Shown here one piece after another: positions 27,551 to 39,572 of a stretch of DNA of 64,000 bases. The notes under the pieces were generated by a model, which was given only the letters and a program-made list of their open reading frames with translations, searched no databases and was not told the origin of the DNA. Made by a program: the position numbers and the translations under genes. Numbering within the stretch: position 1 is the stretch's first letter; each line of letters begins with the position of its first letter. This DNA comes from Eretmocerus hayati (taxonomy: Eukaryota > Arthropoda > Insecta > Hymenoptera > Aphelinidae), in assembly GCA_029851415.1 (NCBI GenBank), contig CM056741.1:163419685-163483684 (forward strand), in the 5' to 3' direction.

Positions 27551-30500
27551 CGTGTAGAATCCTGGATGGCATGAGCAGAAAACCACCCCCCATATTGCGG
27601 CGCGAACTCGGCCTGGCTTTGCTTCGCTATTGCCCGATAGGTATCATTGCGGAGCTTTTGAGAGTATATTATTGAATGCGCACGTGTCGGGTGCTGAAGA
27701 AAGTCGTGAGATAGATAGTACTTGTGTGAAGTGGGGGATGAGATGCTTGTAGTCAGGAAATTTTTCCAATATTTGAATCCCTTCATCATGATTGACCATA
27801 AGGATTCGCCAAAATGAATGTCATTGAAAATTTTCAACCACTGGTGAATATTTTTCTATGCACAGATATCACAATGCTTCAAATTTGGTGCAATACCTTA
27901 GTCTTTTTCATTCCCTGGTAGAAATGGTTAACATTTGACTGGTCAAGTCATGCACATTTGCTACTGGCTGCTACAGGTGGCCAGAAAAAATGGTCACAAT
28001 TCTACCAGGGTTTCTTTTCGCCCATTCATTTACTCATTTTGATCGTAATGATTCTAAATTTATTTCTATTATCTATGACATATAATTTTGATGGACTGGT
28101 GAGGCACCATATTGTAAGTCTTGTGACTGTGATTTTTTTTAAAATAGATGGATAAAATGGAGAAAATAGAATGAATCATTTCTCTGCTTCGTTTTAGGGA
28201 AAATTCTGAAACCGATCTGGTTTCGTTGTCGGGGGTTACCCCCTTTTCTGAGAATAGCACGGAAACCCAAAGAGATCACAGCATTGAATGAAGATAACAA
28301 CAATGACGTGAATTTTTTTCGTGCAGGACTAACATTTTTGAGGATACGAGCATTACTAGATCAGAGAAGAAGTTCAGGTATTAGGTTCGAATTTATAGTC
28401 GTAATCCGGAGTCCGGACAAGCTAATCCGAGGCGCCATAATCGCCAGTTCTAATAGATTCGCAAACTCGCCACACCGATCTCGGATTAGCTTATCCGGAC
28501 TCCGGATTACGACTATAAATTCGGGCCTAAAAATACCACGATAACTAATTTTACCATTTATAAATTATGATTGTTTGCTGTAATCGTATTTTAGTCAGCT
28601 AAATAACACGTGCATGCATGCACGTTTACAAAGCGAGCGCCACGCGAAAATTCTACGAGTCACGACGATGTCTCGATCTATAGTGGTGGCAATGACCCAC
28701 TTGCCGGCGCGTCCTCCTCGTACTCACTCCCACCCTTTCTTATTTTCTCTCTCTTTTCATCTTTCTTCGCATTTGAAACAAACATTGCGATTTCTGTGTG
28801 CTTGCACTGCCTCACATTTTTTTGCAAATCATTTTATTGACAATAATGTGAGAGGGAGCAAAAATTATTTCAAATGCAGATGAATTGCTCGAGTAAGAAC
28901 ATATTTAGCTTCTATCCAACTGGCACACAAATAATTGATAATTCAATTTTTTAAAGATAGTTTACTTGTTAGTGGAAAAGTCTGTAAGGCCGCAAATTGA
29001 CGTATAGATCTTCTGACGCTGATACGTACATCACGATGATCTTGAGATCTCGAGATTTATGCATTGCAAGCTCGATTGCAAGATACCATAGCACAGAGTA
29101 TTGCGAGTTTTCTCCACGGACTTTTGCGACCTTCGAGAGACGTTGACGTAATAGATGCAGCGAATCAACTTGCCAAGAGAATATGAACCAAAAAATCACT
29201 TTTGCTCGATTTGGAATGAAGTTCTTGCAAAATTCGATTATAGGCCATAAAAGCTTGCATATGCTCCTTATTCTAGATTCATTTAGGAAAAATTTGATCT
29301 TTTGGAAATTCTCGGTAACAAAGAGATGATTAATCTCCAGGACGACTCTAATCACGCAGGAGAATATTCAACACGTTTATTGCAATAAGTTGATCTGCAG
29401 ACCTTTAACCTTATTTATGCATCATATCCCTTTGTGCGGTGGCGCAATCAAAATTTCCTCATATGTATTAGGCTTTATCGAAGGGATCCATCGCACACAG
29501 GTAGGAGCAGAACCGTGACAACCAACGTGTGAAGCACATTTAGTGGTCAACTGACTTTTTATTTTGCCATTTATAATTTCAGACACGATTTGCAAATAAT
29601 TGTCATGAAATAGGTATCATCCCGGTCAACAATATAGTACGAAAACCGCCAATAGACGATTGCCTGAAATTGACGTAAAATTGCAAAGAAAGTAAATCTC
29701 TCAATCAATTCGATAATTTTTGCTCAAGATGACGAAAAATAAGAAAAAAATTGAGGAGGGGTTTCGCTCCCTATGAGTCAAATTTTCACTCTATATGAGT
29801 CATTCTCGGTCGTTCTGAGAATCACTCCAAGCTTTGAGTCAAAATTTCACTCCAACGATTTTAGAGAGCAGGTCACTAAGTAGCACCGTACGAATCTACT
29901 TTGAACCGGAACGGCGAAGGTTTCCGCACGTCTGTCTGTTGCATATTGTGAAAGAAGAGAAATGCACGAAAAGAGGGAGTTGGCCTAGATTTTTCATCAA
30001 CACATATGAAATATGGATCAATCATTCAACTCATGGGTCACTTTCGGGAAGATTCCACGCAAAAAAAACCTAGGAATAGCCGCCATTAAATAAAAAAATC
30101 GACAACAAGAGGAGAGCATGATAGCAAAAGGGCGCATAAAAACCAATTGACAGCGAAGGATGCATCGTACGGCGCGGCGTGACGTCGATAAGCAGGCCGG
30201 TAAGTACCGTCTAAGCACCGCACCGCACCACACCACCCCTTTATCGTTCGCCTCGTCAAGCACGCCACGCCGGCGCACACCATCCGAAAAGAGCATCAGG
30301 CAGCTTGCAGCATGCAGTAGTGGTATGTGATATGCTATATAGTCAAGAGAGGAGACGGTATAAAGTGGAGGGGCAGAAAAGGGAGTGGGTGGTGGTGGCG
30401 GGCAGCGATGACGGGCGTCACGTTGCCGGTTATGCTGCTGAGCTGCAACGCGTTATCTGCACACCCCGGTTTCTGTGTATATTATAGTATAACACTGCAA

Positions 30501-33500
30501 CGGTTATCACGAACCGCGTGTGATAGTGAGATGACGATAGGGTGATGATACGCCGTATACCGGGGTGGTTGTGTGGTTATGAAAAGACGCGCATGAGCAT
30601 ACATAGTTTTGCTTTTGACTATATCATTTTAATCTAGGTTTCTGGTACTCAGAGTTGTAAGTGTTCCGGTGGTACAATAATACAACTATCTAGTTACAAC
30701 TTTCACGGACTGTAATTTGATTCTGATGGTTAAATTTGTGCAGATGATCGGATTCAGCCATGAAGTCAGATGATGGACTATGTGGTTTTGCTAGTAACGA
30801 AAACTGAGATGATTTGGGCATACATCCAGGCTAATTTGAAGTTTCTTACCACTGTTTTGGCCATTCATATTTTGAAACGATATGTTTTACTCACAAGGGC
30901 TACGATAACCTTGTGGGTCCTGGATCTTGACGAAAATTTGGGAATCATCTTGTTTTGGTGAGAAATGAAGGTACCCAGAAAGGTTTAGTCCAATGGGCCT
31001 CCTATCCCGAGATACAGCTATGGAGATTAGCTTTGTCCATATAGGCCCATGTTAAAATGACACATATATGGATATACTGATAATGCTAACCTCCAAGGCT
31101 GTATCTCAGGATAGGAGGCCCATTGGACGAAACCTTTTTGGGTACCTTCATTCCTCACCAAAACAAGAAGATTCCCAAAGTTTCGTCAAGATCCAGAACC
31201 CCCAAGGTTGATGCTCCCCTCGTCAGTTGAATGAACGCTTGATTCTAAGACAATTAATCAAGAATCTCATTATCGAAATGAGCTTATTGAAATTCCTGAT
31301 ACCGTTCTAATCCATAATCGTTCAAAATAGAACTGAATAGAAAAATGAAATACTCTGGTCAAAGATTTGAGGTTAATTTCATCTGAGAAACTACTGAACA
31401 CTCTTTTCTTCATCTCAAAATTCATGAATTAGAATATTAAAATATAAAATATCCTCAAACAGCAGGAAGTTATTGACGACAAATATTATAACCAACTGAG
31501 ATTACTTATTGAAATGTCCTATGCGGTAAACATGCGTAGAACTCATCTTAGCCATAAATATTGATTGAGCGCTACATTAAAGCATCCTATAATATGGTTC
31601 ATCTTAAATGAAAAGTAAATTTCGAGAATGAGCTGAAGCGGAATGACTTCGTATAATCAGATTCAACGAAAGGTATCCTTAACATAAATTTTTTGAGTTT
31701 CGAGTACCGTCGGGCAATACTCGGTGGAAAGCGACACGACAGGTAATGTTCTGAAAATTTCAATCATTTGCGTGCAATCGCGAGTTTAGCATCGGCTGAA
31801 CAAACGAGTTTATTCAAGTTCTTTGGAATTGCCACTGGCCCTCAAAATACGGGTGAATAGCGGACAGTCTCATAGAATAGGGGGAAATAGCAGACGGCCC
31901 CGAAAATAGGGGTAAAGGAGCGGAATAGCGGAAAATGTGAAGAGCCCATCTGGTCAAAAAATTGAATGTAAAAATCGACCTGAACGTAGCTTTTGTGTCG
32001 CTTTTTACCCGGATATTGCCTTCATGTGATACTGAGATTCAATCGGTATGATCAGTTCACTTTTAAAATTTTCAATTCACCACAACTTTTGTTATTATTC
32101 TGGAAAGGCACAAAAAGTTATGTTCTCTACTACCCATACTTCTTCAAGAAAAAGCTGGTTTGAGTATCCATTATAAAATCAACTAATCAACCCATGGATT
32201 TTTTATGTCCAGTACTGGACCACCGCTATTTTCGATATTTCATGATAATAGTTGATGAAAGCAGCGAAAAAATCCGCAAAGAATCAGGAAATTTCTTGAA
32301 TAGTGCTTTTTTATGTTGGCCTAAGAGTTAGATCTAAATAGTTGACCATGTTTGAGATAAAAAATAAAAATCAAAAATATTTTGACTCTGATTTTGTCAT
32401 TTGTTACGGTTTTGAAATGAGTATTTGATGTTTTGACCATCAAAAAATGGTCCCGCGTTCCCGAAGTCACTTCTAAAGTAAACAGGTCAAGTAAGTAAGA
32501 AAAATCATCTATTTGGCATTGAAAAAAAATTTTTTTTTTCATTTTCTTCGAACATTGTGGCATTTGGTGAGCGACTTTGCGATTAACGGTTACTTGCCAG
32601 TTCCGCAATCGGTTCTCTGATGCGCGCAAAGCTTCACCGACAGCGCGCATTACATTGTCGACTTGTTTCTTTACGTGAGTGGGGAGGATAGCGCGGAGCT
32701 CTGGGATGTTGTGGAGGTTCAAAGAGAAGGAGGCTCGCGCTGCTTGCACGATTCTCACATCAGAGTCGGTTCAGCGACCTCCTCAAGCTCGCGCCGACGC
32801 TCTGCATCAGAATTCAACTCTCTCTCTCTCTCATTTTCCTCTCTCTCAAAATTCAACTTTGCGCCGGAACTCAGATTCTTTCTGCCGCCAGCAAGTGCCG
32901 AAGAGCTCAACGTCTTCTTATATGAACGCGTTTCGAGCTATACATACTTGCTCTTTTCGTAGCTGTATAAAAGAAAGCAAGATTATTGACCCTTGAGTAG
33001 ACAGAGGGCCAATGAACTGGTCAAGGGACATTTGTCCATCGTGTAAAATTGTGCTTTTAGAGATGTAATGAGATGGCTTGATAAATCTAGATTTTGGTAG
33101 CTCAAGCTCGAACAATGGCTTTTTAAAGACTTTTTTTCATTTTGAAATTCGAAACTTATGGGGCATGGAGCTAGTTTAGCTCAATATCAAGTAAATCAAT
33201 GTACCAGATTTATCACGATTCTATAATACTGGATCATATTCTTGAGATCAGAGTTTTCAGTTTGAATTCATTCATCACAAGATGATTAGGTATGAAACTT
33301 TTACTAAACTGTGCATTGATTTGGGAAAAAACTAGCGTTTCCTCTCGTTTCGAGGCAACATGTCTCAGCGTAATTGAAGGCATCACTTTGTCAATTTACG
33401 AGAGTCAAATTCGTGTCACTTGGAGTTCAAAATATAAAATTTCAAAGAATCTACATTTTTTGCCTTTGCAGTATTGAAAACTTTGATAAATTTGATGAAC

Positions 33501-34025
33501 TAAGCAGGGTGATGTCATATTACCACAAAATCTTAGAAAAACCTAGGAAATTAAACCGTGGATACTTGTAAAATAGCTGTCGAAGCCTCAAAAATGACTC
33601 TACTGCACGTTCAATTACTCTCAATTTCAAATGTTGGATAAAAAAAAAAACAAAGGAGGATCCAAATGTAAATAATGAGTTAGATACTAACCACAAGCCA
33701 TGAGTTCGGGCGATACAAGTCCTGTGAGGTCGGGCTCTTCCCCGTACCAAAAGATCCATAATTCCTTGGCTGCCTGGAGGGATAAGGGCGGTGGTGCCGG
33801 TGAAGGCGCAATAGCGTTCATATCGAACAGGTTGGCCGTGGCGGCGGCAGCGGCAGCTTGGGGATTCGCCTGGGAAGCTGATACTCTCCTCCACACGCAC
33901 AATATGTCGCCGGCAAGGCAGCGTGAAAAGCTTGAAAGCACTGGATCTTCGAGGAGGGTGCCACCGAAGCCGCCCGCAATTTCGCCCCACACCAGCTTCC
34001 TCCATTTTATACCGCACAAGTCCGT
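9441..34025 (-). CDS. MED13: Mediator complex subunit 13 (MED13 / skuld), 20 exons, N-terminal exon missing
   Basis: MED13 is the large scaffold of the CDK8 kinase module that docks onto Mediator and controls RNA polymerase II initiation. Coding exons, in transcript order: 34025-33692, 25528-25360, 24996-24851, 24468-23850, 22363-21956, 19301-18905, 18169-17690, 16805-16602, 16018-15426, 15117-14547, 14415-14028, 13815-13376, 12949-12559, 12281-11926, 11767-11576, 11269-10958, 10839-10501, 10381-10103, 9999-9728 and 9573-9441. Each has a GT donor and AG acceptor with matching phase. Total 7023 nt, i.e. 2340 residues plus TGA. The first visible exon begins at the conserved [10 protein letters not shown] in phase 0, so one upstream coding exon (about 25-30 residues) is absent. 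The size fits the family (about 2170 in human, 2600 in fly). Landmarks run in family order from [12 protein letters not shown] to NALSWL near the C-terminus. The only weak acceptor is at 22364-22365. Confidence 0.95.
14935..15090 (-). repeat. MED13: Gln/His trinucleotide repeat in MED13
   Basis: CAG/CAA/CAT/CAC codons run for about 50 residues as polyglutamine interrupted by histidines, ending in [18 protein letters not shown]. It lies between the APLTNLPSQ and [10 protein letters not shown] blocks. The mixture of CAG and CAA suggests an old tract rather than a recent pure expansion. On the plus strand it produces a misleading Ala/Val open frame. Confidence 0.85.
17105..17491. mobile_element. 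Foldback (MITE-like) element in a MED13 intron
   Basis: The ends read TTAAGGCC and GGCCTTAA, and the two halves are diverged inverted copies. GTCTCGCGGCAAAAACGGGG matches CCCCGTTTTGCGCGAGAC, and TGCCTCTGGTACGATC matches GATCGTACCAGAGGC. There is no transposase. It lies wholly within intron 16806-17689, so it does not disturb the coding frame. Confidence 0.8.
19395..19784 (+). CDS. Unidentified 129-codon ORF inside a MED13 intron, opposite strand
   Basis: An ATG-started frame lies in the 2654-bp intron 19302-21955 on the strand opposite MED13. The product is hydrophobic-acidic and helical in character (repeats such as MAMAMIEM and REIEIEIL, a [12 protein letters not shown] stretch), with no clear signal peptide. 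I do not recognise it. It could be a nested gene, a fragment of a mobile-element protein, or a chance open frame. The length in AT-rich DNA makes chance less likely but not excluded. Confidence 0.2.
   Translation: MNIVYDSFTLDPMAMAMIEMGVSLREIEIEILRSLAFALTYVVYNVGNCKEFLQVLFYGIEARNFDHEQAFTMNLLLDYWNFFEWFISQQVASILMTLKFYKLVQKDLEPREKLQKKFILFQQSGVIET
21990..22300 (-). repeat. MED13: Ser/Asn/Gly low-complexity tract in MED13
   Basis: Runs of AGC/AGT/AAT/GGT codons encode Ser-rich sequence ([15 protein letters not shown]) between a Lys/Arg-rich stretch and the MVPFHRR island. It corresponds to a known disordered part of MED13 and lies in one exon. Confidence 0.8.
24017..24043 (-). other. MED13: MED13 phosphodegron motif (Fbw7 type), Ser variant
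   Basis: The frame reads [12 protein letters not shown]. It aligns with the vertebrate MED13/MED13L degron TLTPPTSP, which SCF-Fbw7 recognises after phosphorylation. Here the core is S-P-P-T-S-P, so the first phospho-acceptor is Ser rather than Thr, with a two-residue insertion before it. The surrounding context (Ser/Pro-rich, after the LVTDMDE block) is the same as in the family. That it works as a degron in this species is inference. Confidence 0.7.
27300..27545. mobile_element. GC-rich fragment ending in a (TA)n tract, probable retroelement tail
   Basis: About 200 bp of unusually GC-rich sequence (CGCCGGGACAATCGACCGGG region) runs directly into a (TA)20 tract at 27506-27545. A GC-rich 3' end followed by a simple-repeat tail is typical of non-LTR retroelement or SINE insertions. 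No open frame of a known enzyme is present. The assignment is inference. Confidence 0.4.
27506..27545. repeat. (TA)20 microsatellite
   Basis: A pure TA dinucleotide run of about 40 bp with no interruption. It lies at the edge of the GC-rich fragment. Confidence 0.95.
27913..28010. mobile_element. Short MITE, copy 1 of a two-copy family
   Basis: The ends read CCCTGGTAGAAATGGTTAAC and TGGTCACAATTCTACCAGGG, inverted repeats around a small centre with GGTCAAGTC and GGTGGCCAG. A second copy with the same termini is at 42761-42880. There is no coding capacity. Confidence 0.7.
28381..28530. mobile_element. Compact foldback element with 51-bp arms
   Basis: The left arm (28381-28431, with TCGTAATCCGGAGTCCGGAC) and the right arm (28480-28530, with GTCCGGACTCCGGATTACGA; written without the one-base register this is the exact complement) are near-perfect inverted copies separated by 48 bp. 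The transcript would form a long hairpin. It is in the big MED13 intron. Confidence 0.85.
30907..31209. mobile_element. Foldback element with arms of about 125 bp
   Basis: Left AACCTTGTGGGTCCTGGATC mirrors right GATCCAGAACCCCCAAGGTT. Inner parts such as CCAATGGGCCTCCTATCC and GGATAGGAGGCCCATTGG are perfect complements. The two arms cover nearly the whole 303 bp with a short AT-rich centre. No coding sequence. Confidence 0.85.
32560..32950 (-). pseudogene. Degraded coding fragment with a frame change
   Basis: On the minus strand an open frame reads through [16 protein letters not shown] and [14 protein letters not shown] to a TGA at about 32758. A second frame then continues with [15 protein letters not shown] and [19 protein letters not shown]. 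Both parts look like one charged, helical, coiled-coil-like protein interrupted by a frameshift. The family is unknown; a gag-like protein of a retroelement is one possibility. GA-rich sequence at 32800-32860 creates overlapping open frames on the other strand. Confidence 0.35.
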
Positions 34026-36790
34026 CTGCGAATTCAAAATTAGGTCAAGGTTATTATTATTGTTATTACTGGCTTAAGGTTTTTGTATATTTTTATATGG
34101 CTTTGATGGAGGGGGGGGGATTACTAGGTATATCACTGCATTGTCCACACTGTGGTGGCACAGTACAAGAATGAATTTCTATGAGCAATAATCTAGAATA
34201 TGATATTAGTCACTATTGAATTCACAGTCTAAGTCAAGTCGCTTTGTCAGCTACGCTTCTTTCCATCAATCACTATTTGTAGAGAGATTTTCCCAAAAAT
34301 CCTTTCCTTTTACTAGCTTGCCATCATGGTAATGTTCAAAATTCATTCATATACATATTATGAACTCCTCAAAACTTGTAGATTTTCTAAAAGTTATCTC
34401 AGATCATCCACTAGGTCATGAAGGCTAAGAGAACCCTTCCTGTCTACAGAAAGCAAGAGATGCAGTATCAAATCACTATAACTCGGGAAAAAACTTGATC
34501 GAAAGTAATTGGAACTGAAATGTCAATTGAGAAAACTTAGTCGAAGAATTCTCAAGAGTGATCCATTTGTAGTTTTACTGTCATGCAAATACGCCAAACA
34601 AGGTGAATATTTCGTTTGATTAAATTAAGATAATATTGATAAAAGTATATTTTAGTTATTACAAATGACGTAATATATCTCAACTCAAGCAGACAAGTCG
34701 TGCGAGCACACGTGCGTGCAGTTAGCGCAGTCAACGCACTACCTATCTCTGAAAGCCCCCGGGGCTCTGTGGTTGCTATTTTTGTTTGACACACCATCGA
34801 CAATTACTTAGGTATTGAATTAGTCTAAAAAGAAGAGAGCTGCTTCAGACAATTAGACGTGTACGAGTAAGATACCATACAGGATTTCTTTCTTTTTTTG
34901 GAGATATATATTTCTGGAATATTTATTGCTTTAAATTCAACCAATGAGAGAAGATTTATTCTGATCTTCACATTTTTTTGGAAGTCTTAGGCATTTGTTT
35001 ACTTGGACACTTTTCCGATGTGAATGTGCAAGTGTTGCCCATCATGAAGGTCTTTTGAGCCTTGGTTACAGATTTGGAAATTGCTCATTACATTCTATTT
35101 GATATAATAACTATAAGTCTGCTATAAGATGATACAGAGTAAAATAAATTATTCAACTGCTTTTCGAAGCACACAAGAATCTAGTAGATATTACAACAAG
35201 ATAATTCCTTTAGGACCATCGGTTCTCATGTTTCAGTAATCCAAGGCATACAGGCACAATCAACCAATAAAAGATAACTGTTACCACCTCCTGCCTCATA
35301 TCAAGATCAAGTAAAGATCAAAGTTATGTTCAAATATCTGTTGGATGCGAACAACATAATCAAGTGCATCTGAGATATTTGAGAAATTTTTATTTCCATC
35401 TTTCCATCGAGGGTATCTTTTTGTGCTTTTGTATGTTTGAGTGGTACGAGTGAGCTAACAACCAATTAATAACTAGTATTAAATATTGACCATGTAGGAT
35501 TGAGAGTTGTAAATCATGAGCAAATATAGCTTCAGCGACTACCTTCCTTCAAAGTTCTTTATGACTTCTGATGAATTATGTAAAATGAAACTGAATCAAT
35601 TATAACTACATGCCACTTGTCTTGGACAAACAGTAAACATAATTCACATAGAATAACCTAAGAAACAGAGAACTCATGAGTACATAATCAGCAATCCAAG
35701 TGTCTTCGTATGAGTCTCAGGCCAATCCCAATCATCAGTTCAAGAGATATTTTCGGCATCCTCTAAAGTTCTTGGAAAATTTCAAGAAGGTTCTCCTACA
35801 TTGAGTATGAAGAGATACTGCAGATTTTTGGAACAATTATTGTATCGATAATCCCTTTTGGAATGAAGTTTACTATCGAACCCAATATATCTTTGTCGAA
35901 TCACTTTACAAAGCACAGTCCATTGAACTTTCTCCAATCCGCTTTTTGGTAAAAAAAAGAAATTGAGATGAATCAGCTAAATCTTCTATGTTGATTGGAA
36001 CTAGAGACAGTCAACTGGGACTAGAACTTTTATCAGCTAACATTTTGTTTGAAAACCTAGTATTGAAAATTCTAAAAATGCTTCCAACATGTATCGAAAG
36101 CAGCAAACTATAATTTGAAAATTCTTACACAAATCATCTCTCTAACTATAAACCCAGTGAACCCAAACAGTGTAAACAAAACCCTGAGTATTCAATTCAC
36201 TCGTCGTTAAACGCTGCAGTAAGTAAGTAAGCACATTGAGATAATATCTCCTTCTCTCTCAAACAGGTTGCGCGATCATCATCACATGCGATCATCCGAT
36301 CCACAACAAGTATAGAAGCTCTGTTAAAACTATTATAGTGTAGTAATCGCTATAGCTTCATAGTAAGGTGGCGATTAGCACACATCACAGTCGACCTCTC
36401 TCTCGTCGCAATCGAAGTAATAGTATATCCAACAGCGCCACTCATCCAACTTCCTCGACATCGCAAAGCGACGGGGATGAGCTCGATCAAACAATCTGAA
36501 AATCCTAGTATGAACATACTATAATACTCGATGCCCTTCTGGCTTTTCAGCGTAGACCCCATGGCATAATATTCGTCTATATATTGTCAAGGGAGCTCGT
36601 TCACCCTTCTTTAAACCAGCTTCGGCCTGCGTACATGTACAAACATAAGGATACAATTCGGATGTGTTATACACTGTGGCTGCTGCTGCTGCTGCATCGC
36701 ATGGATAATCAATAAATGACAGAGAAAGGAAGAGTATAATTGGGAGCAGCAACCCTATTACAAAGCCTCTGTGGAGTATTAGTGATTTTA
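34026..36790 (-). other. Probable start of MED13 intron 1, no gene seen
   Basis: The acceptor of the first visible MED13 exon is at 34026-34027. Upstream of it I searched by eye on the minus strand for the expected first coding exon, which in insects carries an NGASLEDCH-type motif, and did not find it. Sequence is AT-rich with a 9-base poly-G at 34111-34119 and no supported coding region. Confidence 0.5.
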
Positions 36791-36798
36791 GTTGAGCA

Positions 36799-36993
36799 GG
36801 GGGGGGGGGCACTTGCTGCCTGATTTTGATTCTGTTGTTCTATTTATACGGAGTATGTTATGAGATTATAATAATTATTATAATATTGATTATTGATTAT
36901 TATTATTGATTATTATTATAATTTTTTGTCGTATACGACAAAAAATTTTTTCGAAATGACATTAGTGACAAACACAGATTGAAGGGGGGGGGG
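36799..36993. repeat. Poly-G tracts and AT-rich trinucleotide repeats
   Basis: Eleven G at 36799-36809 and ten G at 36984-36993 flank a degenerate ATT/ATTGATT repeat (36860-36920). Between them a perfect 28-bp palindrome centred on GTATAC occupies 36920-36947 (TTTTTTGTCGTATACGACAA core). Confidence 0.8.
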
Positions 36994-37849
36994 AGGAAGT
37001 TGAAGATGAAGTTCGTAAATGAGTTGATGATGATATGGAGTTGGTAAAATGCACCAGGAAACCAAATATATTTTTTCATAGGTTCCTTTACGCGTGAAAA
37101 GCTTGTTTTTAGCACTAGGTGCCCTTTGGCCTATCTTTACGCACGCTTAGCGTGAAGCAGAAGTAGCACTTTACGGCACGGTCAATGGCCGCCGCGCCGT
37201 GGCCGTGGAATTGACTTTATCGGAGATGCTTCACAGGCTGATATCAAACGTCAAAATCACTGGCATGACAATAGTTATGCAAAATTATAACTAAAACACA
37301 TTCAGAAGCCTCTGTCAATCGAAAAGAAGCTTCGGGAAGCGAGTAAACATTGAGTGATTTGCACAGGTTAGTCACCGATTCTAATGCACGGTGCGAAGTT
37401 AGCCGCGAGTGACTCGTCGGCGACAACGCGCGCGTTTGCTGCATCAGTGCAGAATGTGCAGACACTCGAATCAAATGGTCGTGATGATCATATTACATCG
37501 CGAAGCACCAAAATCTCAAAATTCACGATCAATCGAACATAACTTGAGCACTGCTTGTCTCGCGAGGAATCGCGAGCTGACCAGTATCTTCGGTGCAGCA
37601 GCAGCACCATCAGGCCTGACTCGCACATTATATGCGTCCTCTGGGCGGTCGTGTCTTCTGCTTCTTGCGGTCGCATTGTTTACATCTCTAGTTTACATGC
37701 TCGTGTATGATGCAAGCAGATGATGATAGTAGATACGGATTTTGAGGCACTAACGGAGTATTTTTTTCCAGTCGAACCCCCCGCTTGCCCCCCCCCATAC
37801 CACCCCGCTTCCTCCAAAACGTGTAGGGGCACACGTGCTAAATAAGTAA

Positions 37850-39075
37850 AGGTTAAAAAGAATTTTTAAAAAAGAATTTTTAAAAAACGCTTTTATTCAC
37901 TTTCCAAAAAGTGTTGTAATTTGCGAGAGGATTCTGTCCGATGTAGTGCAGATAGAATTCGGTAGACCAATGTAAATCACGTGGGGAGAATTGTCCGACG
38001 TATATGAGGAACTATGGAGAAAACACGTGTGCTGGCAGCGATATATTGCATCAGCTAATAAGTAATAATTAGGTTTATCATATTAAAATATGTCACCACT
38101 ATTATGTCGCGACTCACTCATCTTCGGATGCAGCAGACAGTGTAGACAATGACAAACATTGTCTTTCGATCGCTGATATTGGTTCATCCTTCATCATATA
38201 CGCATACAAGTGATTACTCATAACCTGAGTACGCGCTCTTCAAAACACTGAATCCAGCAGTCCAGCACATGGTCGCCACAAGATACTTGAACTTATTGAT
38301 TGGCACTGATGGATAACGATGTCTAGTGAAAGAATTTGGCATTTACTCAACTGCTCGAGAGACACGCGACCACAAAGAATCGGAAAATGCAAATACTAAA
38401 TGAGCTAAATGGCAGCGGCAACAGAAGACTGATGGTGCATAGACGATAGAAGACGATAATAGAAATTTCGGTGACCCGGGGTGAGGTGCGGGCAAATCAA
38501 GAAAACATGTCGCAGCCTGCAACAGTTTCATAAATCCGAGCGAGCTCGATGAGTGACGACATTTCCGGTCACGCAGTATATAGAGTAGTATGCATTAGGG
38601 TCCCTACGTCGCGACGCGTCGCACTTGAACAATGGATTACACATATATGCAAATTCGTGGCTACGTCCACGACGACATTCATTTGATACGGGCAGTAAGG
38701 TGGACGGAACGGTAAACTGCAGGGGATCTAATACATTTGATGAGGGCAGTAACGCGGACTGAACGGTGGACCGGATCTAAGATGTTCACTAGATGTTACT
38801 AGAGTAAGAACTATGAGCTCGGTGAAGTGCAATAAAAGCGTTTAAAAAACGCTTTTATTCACTGATCCAAACGGCGTGTCGGAGCTCGGCGTAGTGTATT
38901 AGAGATAGAATTTGAGAAACCGATAAAAAAGAATCGCGCAGAAAGGAATTGCACGGTACATAAGAAACTATGCGTATAACACTGGACAGCCTATAAGCCC
39001 TATGGGTGTCTCGTATTAGAATGTCACACACTCATCATTACGTGCAGCAGATACTGTAGTCAAGGACAACCTCCC
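37850..39075. repeat. Diverged direct repeat copies with AATAAAAGCG motif
   Basis: Two segments, about 37880-38155 and 38845-39068, share the order CGCTTTTATTCACT, a GTAGTG...ATAGAATT block, a GAAACTATG-like block, a CACTCATC block and a GCAGCAGA...GACAA end. They are about 960 bp apart, so the array looks like an old tandem or dispersed duplication. The palindrome AATAAAAGCGTTT / AAACGCTTTTATT at 38831-38859 marks the start of the second copy. The family is unknown. Confidence 0.5.
38675..38780. repeat. Two-copy tandem repeat of about 52 bp
   Basis: Units at 38675-38732 and 38733-38780 share ACATT(C)ATTTGAT, GGGCAGTAA, GGAC and GAACGGT followed by GGATCTAA. They are diverged but in the same order. 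No coding role was seen. Confidence 0.65.
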
Positions 39076-39096
39076 CCCCCCCCCCCCCCCGCCCCC
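39073..39096. repeat. Poly-C tract
   Basis: Eighteen consecutive C, then G and five C. The complementary strand could form a G-quadruplex. A matching poly-G tract of 15 lies at 40091-40105, inside the same repeat-rich block. Confidence 0.9.
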
Positions 39097-39270
39097 ACCG
39101 CGTACGACCGCTAACGCTCAATTGTCTACCCTCCCTACTCAATTGATTGAAGTCGTCAATCATGGGGTCCCTAAGCAAACGAGAAACAGGAAGCCAAAAT
39201 CTTGTTCCAGAAATGGGGAAAAAATACCATGTCAGAACTATGGCCAAGGCGAAGTAGAATAAAAGCGTTT

Positions 39271-39572
39271 AATAAAAAGGTTAAAAAATATTTTAGATAT
39301 CGCTTTTATGGGTTTGAAAATTATTGAGAGTAAAGTATTTAAAAAAAGAAGTTTGAAAAATATCAACTTTTCGAACACCACACACCTTAAAAGCGTGGGG
39401 TGCCTAAGAGGGGAGTATGCGGTGCATGTCTCTTCTGTAGTACCCCACGCTTTTACGGTGTGTGGTGTTCGAAAAGTTGATATTTTTCAAACTTCTTTTT
39501 TTAAATACTTTACTCTCAATAATTTTCAAACCCATAAAAGCGATATCTAAAATATTTTTTAACCTTTTTATT
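39271..39572. mobile_element. Long palindromic foldback element with arms of about 125-150 bp
   Basis: The left arm starts AATAAAAAGGTTAAAAAATA and the right arm ends TATTTTTTAACCTTTTTATT. Arms are nearly perfect along their whole length. The inner ends are AAAAGCGTGGGGTGCC and TACCCCACGCTTTTA around a centre of about 35 bp. Such arm identity points to a recent insertion or to gene conversion between arms. The AAAAGCG motif links it to the flanking repeats. Confidence 0.9.

Larger units (their letters stand above)
25529..33691 (-). other. MED13 intron of 8.2 kb, rich in repeats
   Basis: This is the largest MED13 intron fully inside the window. It contains a GC-rich fragment with a (TA)n tail (27300-27545), a short MITE (27913-28010), two foldback elements (28381-28530, 30907-31209) and a degraded coding fragment (32560-32950). 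The rest is AT-rich and shows nothing I can assign. The ORF 23190-23540 and the minus-strand frame 28969-29355 have no recognisable product. Confidence 0.7.
23850..34025 (-). other. MED13: MED13 N-terminal conserved domain (four exons)
   Basis: Exons 33692-34025, 25360-25528, 24851-24996 and 23850-24468 encode the conserved MED13 N-terminal region, known in the family to contact the rest of the kinase module and carry the degron. Visible blocks: [72 protein letters not shown] and [15 protein letters not shown]. An alanine/proline insert lies between the WRR and LWIFW blocks, as in fly. The block ends with a Cys-rich TSCSCSK, continued by KCDKYLR in the next exon, equivalent to the vertebrate NCSCLRHKNL. 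Confidence 0.9.
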